Shown piece after piece: positions 1-5,410 of a DNA stretch of 6,460 nt. A model generated the notes under the pieces. It saw only the letters and a program-made list of their open reading frames with translations, searched no databases and was not told where the DNA came from. Location: the NCBI GenBank assembly GCA_964487155.1, contig CAZAQB010000180.1, positions 1 to 6,460 of the forward strand, written 5' to 3'. A program made the position numbers and the translations under genes. Position 1 is the stretch's first letter. Every line of letters begins with the position of its first letter. This stretch comes from CAZAQB01 sp964487155. Its GTDB lineage: Bacteria > Pseudomonadota > Gammaproteobacteria > Nitrococcales > Nitrococcaceae.

Positions 1-3000
1 CCCAGGGCGTGCTCGGCGGGGCGCTCGCGGCGCCGGCCCAGCAGCGGATGGGGCAGGGGCTGGGCCAGGTAGCGGCCGGTGACCGAGTCGGGGTGGCGCA
101 GCAGGGTCTCCACATTGCCGTCCGCCACCACCCGGCCGCCGTGGCTGCCGGCGCCAGGGCCCAGGTCGATGACGTGCTCCGCCCGGCGGATGGTCTCCTC
201 GTCGTGCTCCACGACGACGATGGTGTTGCCCTTGCCCTCCAGCCGCTGCAGGGTGCCGAGCAGCATGCGGTTGTCCCGGGGGTGCAGGCCGATGGTGGGC
301 TCGTCCAGCACGTAGCACACCCCCTGCAGGTTGGAGCCCAGCTGGGCGGCGAGGCGGATGCGCTGGGCCTCGCCGCCGGAGAGCGTCGGCGCGGCCCGGT
401 CCAGGGTCAGGTAGCCCAGGCCCACTTCCTCCAGAAAGCGCAGCCGGTGGCGGATCTCCGGCAGCACGTCCCGGGCCACCTCGGCCTCCCGGCCCGCCGG
501 CTGCAGGGCATCGAACCAGGCCGCCGCCGCCGTGACGCTGTCCGCCGTGACCCGGGCGATGTCCCGTTGCCAGAGATCCACCGCCAGGGCCTCCGGGCGC
601 AAGCGCCGGCCGCCGCAGTCGGGGCAGGGGGTCGGCTCGCCGGGCTCGGCGTCGTCTTCGTCCCCGGCCGCGCCGGCCAGGCCGGTGCCGTGGCAGCCGG
701 GGCACCAGCCGTGGCGGGAGTTGAACGAGAACAGCCGCGGGTCCGGTTCGGGGAAACCCCGGCCGCATTTCGGGCAGGCCCGCCGGGTGGACAGCACCCG
801 TTCGTCGCCGCCGGCCGCCGGCGCCACCCGCACCGTGCCCTGGCCGTAGCGCAGCGCCTGGGCCAGGGCCTCCGCCAGGGATTCTTCCTGGGCCGGCGCC
901 ACCCGCAGCCGCGCCACCGGCAGCTCGATGTCGTGCTCGCGGAAGCGGTCCAGCCGCGGCCAGGAGTCGGTGGGGGTGAACTCGCCATCCACCCGCAGCT
1001 CCTTGTACCCCCGGCCGGCGGCCCAGGCCGCGAGTTCCGGGTAGATGCCCTTGCGGGCGGTGACGAGGGGTGCGAGCAGGTCCAGCTCCCGGCCGCGGTA
1101 CTCCCGCAGCAGCCGCGCCCGGATGGCCTCCGGCTCCAGGGCGTCGATGGGTACCCGGCACGCCGGGCAGTGCTGGCGGCCCAGACGCACGAACAGCAGC
1201 CGCAGGAAGTGATGGATCTCGGTCAGCGTCGCCACGGTGCTGCGCCAGCCGCCCCGGCTGGTGCGCTGCTCGATGGCCACCGTGGGCGGGATGCCGAAGA
1301 TGGCGTCCACGTCCGGGCGGGCCGCCGGCTGCACGAACTGCCGGGCGTAGGCGTTGAGGGACTCCAGGTAGCGGCGCTGGCCCTCGTTGAACAGGATGTC
1401 GAAGGCGAGCGTGCTCTTGCCTGATCCCGACACCCCGGTGATCACCGTGAGCCGGTCCCGGGGGATGGTGACGTCCACCCCCTGCAGGTTGTGCTCCCGG
1501 GCGTGGTGGATATGGATGTCGGGCCGCGCGGTGGGGGGCGGGGCGGCGTCCCGCACCTGGTCTGCCGACGCCGGCGGCGCCGCCACCCGGTAGGCGGCCA
1601 GGGCGGCGCCGGTGTGGCTGTCGGCGCGCTCCAGCTCCGCCGGCGGGCCTTCNNNNNNNNNNNNNNNNNNNNNNNNNNNNNNNNNNNNNNNNNNNNNNNN
1701 NNNNNNNNNNNNNNNNNNNNNNNNNNNNNNNNNNNNNNNNNNNNNNNNNNNNCCCGCCAGCTTGAGGCGCTGGGCCTCGCCGCCGGAGAGCGTCGGCACC
1801 GGCTGGCCCAGGCGCAGGTAGCCCAGACCCAGCGCCTGCAGCGGTTCCAGGCGCCGGCCCACCTCCGCCTGGCCGGCGAAGAAGGAAAGCGCCTCGGTGA
1901 CGGTGAGCTCCAGCACCTCGGCCATGGACAGCGGCAGGCCGTCCTGGCCGGCCGGCGGCGCCAGGGTGATCTCCAGCACTTCGTCGCGGAAGCGCTTGCC
2001 GTCGCACTCCGGGCAGCGCAGGTAGACGTCGCTCAGGAACTGCATCTCCACATGCTCGAAGCCGTTGCCCGAGCAGGCCGGGCAGCGCCCGCCGCCGGAG
2101 TTGAAGCTGAAGGTGCCGGCGCTATAGCCGCGCTCCCGGGCCAGGGGCTGGGCGGCGAAGGCTTCCCGGATGGGCTTCAGGGCGCCTACGTAGCTGGCCG
2201 GGTTGGAGCGGGTGGTGCGGCCGATGGGGGACTGGTCCACCAGCACCACGCCGGTGAGAGCCTCGAAGCCCCGGATTTCGTCATGAGCGCCGGGGGCCTC
2301 GGTGGGCTCGCCCTTGCGCTGGCGCAGCGCCGGGTGGAGCACGTCGCGCAGCAGGGTGGACTTGCCCGAGCCGCTGACCCCGGTGAGGCAGACCAGCCGG
2401 TTGAGGGGGACGCGCAGGTCCACCTCCTGCAGGTTGTGCTCCCGGGCCCCCAGCAGCTCCAGCCAGTGCTCACCCGGGGGCTCGGCGGGCCGGGGTTCCT
2501 CGACCCGGGCGCGGCCGGCGAGATAGGCGCCGGTGCGGCTGTCGGTCCGGCGGGCCAGTTCCCCCGGCGGGCCCGCGAACACCAGCCGGCCGCCGTGCTC
2601 ACCGGGTCCCGGGCCCAGGTCCAGCACCCGGTCGGCGGCGCGGATCACCTCCGGGTCGTGCTCCACCACCAGCAGCGAGTTGCCGGCGTCCCGCAATCGC
2701 TGGAGGATGCCGACGATGCGGGAGATGTCCCGGGGGTGCAGGCCGATGCTGGGCTCGTCCAGCACGAACAGGGTGTTCACCAGGGAGGTGCCCAGCGCGG
2801 TGGTGAGGTTGATGCGCTGCACCTCGCCGCCGGACAGCGTCCGCGACTGGCGGTCCAGGCTCAGATAGCCCAGGCCCACGGTCACCAGGTAGTCCAGCCG
2901 GTGGCGGATGGCGTCCAGCAGCAGCTCGGTGGCCTGGTCCAGGGGCGGCGGCAGGGTGAGATCCGCGAAGAAGCGCCGGGCCCGCTCCAGGGGCAGGCGC

Positions 3001-4313
3001 ACGACATCGTGCAGGCACAGCCCCGGCAGGCCGGCCAGGCCGGCATCGGTAAGCGTAAGGCCCTGCGGCCGGAAGCGCTCCGCCGGCGGCAGCACCGCCG
3101 CCGCCTGCTCGAAGCTGCCTACGCGCCAGAGCAGGGCCTCGGGTTTGAGCCGGGCGCCGTGGCAGTCCGGGCAGGTATCGTAGGAGCGGTAGCGCGACAG
3201 CAGCACCCGGATGTGCATCCGGTAGCTCTTGGTCTCCAGCCAGTCGAAGAAGCGCCGGACGCCGTACCAGACCCCCTCGCTCCAGTCGCCTTCGCCCTCC
3301 ATGACCCAGCGGCGCTGGGCGTCGGTGAGCTCCCGCCAGGGGATGTCCACGGGGGTGCCGCGCTTGGCTGCGAAGCGCAGCAGATCCCGCTGGCATTCCC
3401 GGTAGCTGTCCGACTGCCAGGGGCGCACGGCGCCCTGGGCCAGGCTCTTGCCGGTGTCCGGCACCACCAGCCCCGGGTCGATGCCCATCACCCGGCCGAA
3501 GCCGCGGCAGGTGTCGCAGGCCCCGGCGGGGGAGTTGAACGAGAAGCGGTTGGGGGAGGGCGCCCGGTAGTCGATGTCGCAGTCGGCGCAGTGCAGGGTG
3601 GTGGAGAAGCGCCAGGTGGTCTCCGGCCGGCGTTCGGCGTCCAGCAGGTGCACCGCCACCCGGCCGCGGCCGTGCTCGAAGGCCGCCTCCAGGGCCTCCA
3701 CCAGGCGCTCGTGGCGTTCCTCGGTGAGGCGCAGGCGGTCCTGCACCACCTCGATGGCCTCCGTCCCGCGCTCCAGGAAGCGGGTGTAGCCCTGGGCCGC
3801 CAGCAGCTGCTCCACCTCGTCCGCCTCGAAGTTGTCCGGCACCGGCACCCGGAAGCTCACCAGCGCGGCGCGCTCCGGTGCCCGGGCCAGCAGCCGGGCG
3901 GCCACCGAGCCGGCGCTGTCCGGGCTCACCCGTGCCCCGCAGCGCCGGCAGTGGAGCGCCGCCGCCCGGGCGAACAGCAGCTTCAGGTGGTCGTTCAGCT
4001 CGGTCATGGTGCCCACCGTGGAGCGGGAGGTGCGCACCGGATTGGTCTGGTCGATGGCGATGGCCGGCGGGATGCCCTCGATGCGCTCGGCGGCGGGGCG
4101 GTCCATGCGATCCAGGAACTGACGGGCGTAGGGAGAGAAGGTCTCCACGTAGCGCCGCTGGCCCTCCGCATACACGGTGTCGAAGGCGAGCGACGACTTG
4201 CCCGAGCCGCTCACCCCGGTGACCACCACCAGCTCCCCCAGGGGGATGTCCAGGTCCAGGTCGCGGAGGTTGTTCTGGCGGGCGCCGCGGATGCGGATGA
4301 CAGAGTGGCTCAT
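1..4313 (-). CDS. uvrA: Double-length UvrA-type excinuclease ABC subunit A (3' end outside window, internal gap)
   Basis: DNA-damage recognition ATPase of the UvrA family, expected to act in the cytoplasm in nucleotide excision repair. Two UvrA units are fused in one frame. Residue numbers count the 100 N as given. Unit 1: Walker A GVSGSGKSS 33-41, a reduced UvrB-binding-like region, zinc module C242/C245/C266/C269, an insertion domain ending at C381/C384, signature LSGGE 493-497, Walker B LDEP 518-521; second ATPase domain with Walker A 645-653, zinc module C744/C747/C767/C770 and signature LSGGEAQR 842-849, then the gap. Unit 2: Walker A 960-968, a well-kept UvrB-binding domain, zinc module C1180/C1183/C1204/C1207, a very short insertion ending at C1230/C1233, signature 1311-1315, Walker B LDEP 1336-1339, switch His 1370; the window ends in the linker before its second ATPase domain. 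ATG 4313 is chosen because MSHSVIRIRGARQNNL matches the family N-terminus; no clear Shine-Dalgarno is seen. About 1,437 codons are visible; a full length near 1,800-1,900 is inferred. Double-length UvrAs are known and are usually thought to accompany a normal uvrA. Confidence 0.95.
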   Translation of the reverse strand, partial: MSHSVIRIRGARQNNLRDLDLDIPLGELVVVTGVSGSGKSSLAFDTVYAEGQRRYVETFSPYARQFLDRMDRPAAERIEGIPPAIAIDQTNPVRTSRSTVGTMTELNDHLKLLFARAAALHCRRCGARVSPDSAGSVAARLLARAPERAALVSFRVPVPDNFEADEVEQLLAAQGYTRFLERGTEAIEVVQDRLRLTEERHERLVEALEAAFEHGRGRVAVHLLDAERRPETTWRFSTTLHCADCDIDYRAPSPNRFSFNSPAGACDTCRGFGRVMGIDPGLVVPDTGKSLAQGAVRPWQSDSYRECQRDLLRFAAKRGTPVDIPWRELTDAQRRWVMEGEGDWSEGVWYGVRRFFDWLETKSYRMHIRVLLSRYRSYDTCPDCHGARLKPEALLWRVGSFEQAAAVLPPAERFRPQGLTLTDAGLAGLPGLCLHDVVRLPLERARRFFADLTLPPPLDQATELLLDAIRHRLDYLVTVGLGYLSLDRQSRTLSGGEVQRINLTTALGTSLVNTLFVLDEPSIGLHPRDISRIVGILQRLRDAGNSLLVVEHDPEVIRAADRVLDLGPGPGEHGGRLVFAGPPGELARRTDSRTGAYLAGRARVEEPRPAEPPGEHWLELLGAREHNLQEVDLRVPLNRLVCLTGVSGSGKSTLLRDVLHPALRQRKGEPTEAPGAHDEIRGFEALTGVVLVDQSPIGRTTRSNPASYVGALKPIREAFAAQPLARERGYSAGTFSFNSGGGRCPACSGNGFEHVEMQFLSDVYLRCPECDGKRFRDEVLEITLAPPAGQDGLPLSMAEVLELTVTEALSFFAGQAEVGRRLEPLQALGLGYLRLGQPVPTLSGGEAQRLKLAXXXXXXXXXXXXXXXXXXXXXXXXXXXXXXXXXXEGPPAELERADSHTGAALAAYRVAAPPASADQVRDAAPPPTARPDIHIHHAREHNLQGVDVTIPRDRLTVITGVSGSGKSTLAFDILFNEGQRRYLESLNAYARQFVQPAARPDVDAIFGIPPTVAIEQRTSRGGWRSTVATLTEIHHFLRLLFVRLGRQHCPACRVPIDALEPEAIRARLLREYRGRELDLLAPLVTARKGIYPELAAWAAGRGYKELRVDGEFTPTDSWPRLDRFREHDIELPVARLRVAPAQEESLAEALAQALRYGQGTVRVAPAAGGDERVLSTRRACPKCGRGFPEPDPRLFSFNSRHGWCPGCHGTGLAGAAGDEDDAEPGEPTPCPDCGGRRLRPEALAVDLWQRDIARVTADSVTAAAAWFDALQPAGREAEVARDVLPEIRHRLRFLEEVGLGYLTLDRAAPTLSGGEAQRIRLAAQLGSNLQGVCYVLDEPTIGLHPRDNRMLLGTLQRLEGKGNTIVVVEHDEETIRRAEHVIDLGPGAGSHGGRVVADGNVETLLRHPDSVTGRYLAQPLPHPLLGRRRERPAEHAL
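360..390. repeat. 31-bp exact direct repeat, copy 2 (UvrA signature motif)
   Basis: Second copy of the 31-bp repeat at 1767-1797, encoding the same ABC signature in the first ATPase domain of UvrA unit 2. The flanking bases differ (359 is T where 1766 is G; 391 is G where 1798 is A), so identity stops abruptly on both sides. Confidence 0.9.
1653..1752. other. Assembly gap (100 N) inside uvrA
   Basis: A run of exactly 100 N, a conventional scaffold placeholder, falls in the second ATPase domain of UvrA unit 1. Coding resumes in the same nominal frame on both sides: ...LSGGEAQRLKLAG before the gap (high coordinates) and EGPPAELERADSHTG after it. By comparison with E. coli UvrA, about 76 residues should separate these points, containing Walker B, the D-loop and the switch His. 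The true missing length is therefore probably near 229 nt, not 100. Confidence 0.97.
1767..1797. repeat. 31-bp exact direct repeat, copy 1 (UvrA signature motif)
   Basis: These 31 bases are identical to 360-390 and encode PTLSGGEAQR, the ABC signature, in unit 1's second ATPase domain. The copy starts only 14 nt from the N run at 1653-1752. Identity at the nucleotide level, including synonymous positions, makes it a plausible reason why a short-read assembly broke here. Confidence 0.9.
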
Positions 4314-4334
4314 GGACGGCGAAGGGTACGGGGA

Positions 4335-4970
4335 TCAGGCGCCGGGGGCCAGGGCCGCGGCCAGGACGCCGATCAGGGCGCTGCCGGTCGCATTGGAGGT
4401 GGCGCCCATGGCGATGACGCCGTCCCGGTGGCCGGTCATGGCCAGCACCAGGCCGTCGGATCCGTGGCGCTCCACCAGGCCCCGCACCGCCTCGGCCATG
4501 GCGGGGGTGCCGTACTCGACCTCCGGCGGCGTGGCGGGCAGGCCCAGCTCCGAGGCCTGCTCCCAGATCTCCGGGCAGTGGCCGTGGAACACCCAGTCCA
4601 CCTGCGGCGCCGCCTGGTAGACGGCGGCATGGGTCATGGACTCCGAGGAGGGGGCGGCCGGTCCCACGCTCTCCACCGAGTTGGCCGCCAGGCTCCAGCC
4701 GGTCACCCGGGCGTAGTCCGCCGGGTCGAGATGGGGCCGGGCCCCGGTGCCGCTGCCGGTGACGATGAACTCCAGCGCCGGCGCCGGCCGGCTGCGCCGG
4801 CTCAGGTTGCCGAAGCCCACCCCGCCGTAGCGCCCCGGATCCAGGCCCACCAGGTTGAGCCGGTGCAGCACCGCCCGCCAGCCCTCCAGCTCCGCCACCT
4901 CGGCGGCGGTGGGCGCCTCCCCCGGCCGGCGCGTGAAGCGGAACTTGATGACGCCTTCGGTCTCGGTCAT
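4335..4970 (-). CDS. Class II aldolase/adducin-family protein, substrate unknown
   Basis: A 211-residue protein of the class II aldolase/adducin fold, presumably cytoplasmic. Members of the fold include fuculose- and ribulose-phosphate aldolases and epimerases, which use a divalent metal held by one Glu/three His or three His. The fold motifs are visible: GFGNLS at 52-57, TGSGTG at 71-76 in the substrate-loop position, SSES with E110, HGH with H129 and H131, and GHRDGVIAMG with H181. E110/H129/H131/H181 match the metal-ligand and catalytic pattern of fuculose-phosphate aldolase, so an active metalloprotein is plausible, but the reaction cannot be named. Start: ATG 4970 (MTETEGVIKF) is preferred. 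A TTG at 5027 would extend the frame by 19 residues of Pro-rich, non-family sequence. Only a weak GAG lies about 9 nt upstream of the ATG. The stop is 21 nt from the uvrA start, so co-transcription is likely; a functional link to DNA repair is not shown. Confidence 0.86.
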   Translation of the reverse strand: MTETEGVIKFRFTRRPGEAPTAAEVAELEGWRAVLHRLNLVGLDPGRYGGVGFGNLSRRSRPAPALEFIVTGSGTGARPHLDPADYARVTGWSLAANSVESVGPAAPSSESMTHAAVYQAAPQVDWVFHGHCPEIWEQASELGLPATPPEVEYGTPAMAEAVRGLVERHGSDGLVLAMTGHRDGVIAMGATSNATGSALIGVLAAALAPGA

Positions 4971-5051
4971 GGGGCGCGACTCGGGTGGGTGGGGCTCCAG
5001 TTGAAGCGTTGGCAGGGGTGGATGCAAGCCCAGCCAATGCCATTGCGCAGG

Positions 5052-5064
5052 GTTCGGCCCGAAC
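5052..5064. promoter_or_regulatory. 13-bp inverted repeat upstream of the aldolase/uvrA cluster, possible operator
   Basis: GTTCGG and CCGAAC form perfect 6-bp arms around one base, ending 81 nt before the aldolase-family ATG and 7 nt from the REP-like element. It is not a CTGT-N8-ACAG LexA box nor another LexA site I recognise. In sequence this GC-rich it may be chance. Confidence 0.25.
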
Positions 5065-5071
5065 AGGGGAC

Positions 5072-5100
5072 GCCGGATGCGCTTCGCTTATCCGGCCTAC
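5072..5100 (+). repeat. REP-like palindromic element
   Basis: Imperfect palindrome with outer arms GCCGGAT (5072-5078) and ATCCGGC (5090-5096), an inner GCG/CGC stem with a CTT loop, a TT bulge, and a CTAC tail. Layout and sequence closely resemble the enterobacterial REP (repetitive extragenic palindromic) element, which begins GCCGGATG and ends CTTATCCGGCCTAC. Such elements are typically spread by REP-associated tyrosine transposases (RAYTs); none is encoded in this window. Confidence 0.85.
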
Positions 5101-5105
5101 GGCCT

Positions 5106-5205
5106 NNNNNNNNNNNNNNNNNNNNNNNNNNNNNNNNNNNNNNNNNNNNNNNNNNNNNNNNNNNNNNNNNNNNNNNNNNNNNNNNNNNNNNNNNNNNNNN
5201 NNNNN
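5106..5205. other. Assembly gap (100 N) between two REP-like elements
   Basis: A run of exactly 100 N in the divergent intergenic region. The 13 bases before it (5093-5105) and the 13 after it (5206-5218) are identical, CGGCCTACGGCCT. Two readings fit. The contig ends may simply overlap, with no bases missing. Alternatively, the gap may hide one or more additional REP copies ending in the same tail. Confidence 0.97.
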
Positions 5206-5251
5206 CGGCCTACGGCCTTCGCCCAGGCCCCGGGGCGTGGCCGAGGCCCGC

Positions 5252-5286
5252 GTAGGCCGGATAAGGCGCGCAGCGCCGCATCCGGC
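5252..5286 (-). repeat. REP-like palindromic element, inverted orientation
   Basis: It starts GTAGGCCGGATAAGGCG and ends GCATCCGGC. It is a REP-like palindrome in the reverse orientation to the one at 5072-5100. Outer arms are GCCGGAT (5256-5262) and ATCCGGC (5280-5286), with an inner GGCGC/GCGCC stem and a GCA loop. The internal part differs from the first copy, while the GTAGGCCGGATAA end is the exact complement of its tail. The two copies form a head-on pair like a BIME. Confidence 0.85.
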
Positions 5287-5351
5287 GCCTCACTTCGCGC
5301 GCCCCGGCACGCGCCCTCGCCGCGATTCCCGGCTCTGGCCTGGGGCCACCG

Positions 5352-5370
5352 GCCGGATCCCGGCACAATA
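5352..5370 (+). promoter_or_regulatory. Candidate pldA promoter region: inverted repeat plus -10-like CACAATA
   Basis: GCCGG-ATC-CCGGC (5352-5364) is a 13-bp inverted repeat that runs into CACAATA (5364-5370), the only A/T-rich hexamer-like site just upstream of pldA. CACAAT resembles a sigma70 -10 box and would place a transcript start about 20 nt before the ATG. No good -35 is seen at 16-18 nt spacing. Confidence 0.25.
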
Positions 5371-5387
5371 GCGACTCCCTACTCTGC

Positions 5388-5391
5388 GAGG
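5388..5391 (+). promoter_or_regulatory. Ribosome binding site of pldA
   Basis: GAGG lies 7 nt before ATG 5399, a normal Shine-Dalgarno distance. It would be 16 nt from the alternative in-frame ATG at 5408, so it favours the upstream start. Confidence 0.65.
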
Positions 5392-5392
5392 C

Positions 5393-5410
5393 CTTCCGAT
5401 GCTTCCGATG
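5393..5410 (+). repeat. 9-bp tandem duplication over the pldA start codon
   Basis: CTTCCGATG occurs twice head to tail (5393-5401 and 5402-5410). Each unit ends in an ATG in the pldA frame, giving the N-terminus MLPMP. Spacing to the GAGG at 5388-5391 favours the first ATG. Confidence 0.9.

Larger units (their letters stand above)
4971..5398. other. Divergent intergenic region with BIME-like repeats
   Basis: This non-coding stretch between the aldolase-family gene (leftward) and pldA (rightward) must contain the promoters of both. It holds a 13-bp inverted repeat (5052-5064), a REP-like palindrome (5072-5100), the sequence gap, a second REP-like palindrome in opposite orientation (5252-5286), another short inverted repeat (5352-5364), a possible -10 element and the pldA ribosome binding site. 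I see no convincing sigma70 -35/-10 pair for either gene. If the gap edges overlap by 13 bases, the real length would be 315 nt. Confidence 0.85.

Noticed and set aside
9..1424. Plus-strand 471-codon open frame
   Set aside because: Antisense to UvrA unit 2, which shows Walker A, zinc, signature and Walker B motifs in frame; the plus-strand product has no recognisable domain.
4971..5027. N-terminal extension of the aldolase-family protein from TTG 5027
   Set aside because: The extra 19 residues are Pro/His-rich and unlike the family, and an ATG at 4970 begins just before the conserved part.
2599..5043. Minus-strand 814-codon open frame overlapping both uvrA and the aldolase-family gene
   Set aside because: It is in another frame of the same strand, its translation is Gly/Arg/Pro-rich without motifs, and it spans the boundary of two well-supported genes.
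5052..5064. SOS (LexA) box controlling the uvrA cluster
   Set aside because: GTTCGG-C-CCGAAC does not match the CTGT-N8-ACAG or GAAC-N4-GTTC patterns; no other LexA-like site was seen upstream of the cluster.
1491..5255. Very long plus-strand open frame (1254 codons) antisense to uvrA and running through both N runs
   Set aside because: It is opposite a clear UvrA coding frame, its translation is low-complexity Ala/Gly/Arg/His/Gln-rich, and it reads through gaps. It is a by-product of high GC content.
5072..5286. CRISPR-like or transposon-end interpretation of the repeats
   Set aside because: There are only two copies, in opposite orientation, with different cores and no regular spacers. 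They match REP structure better, and no transposase is present.
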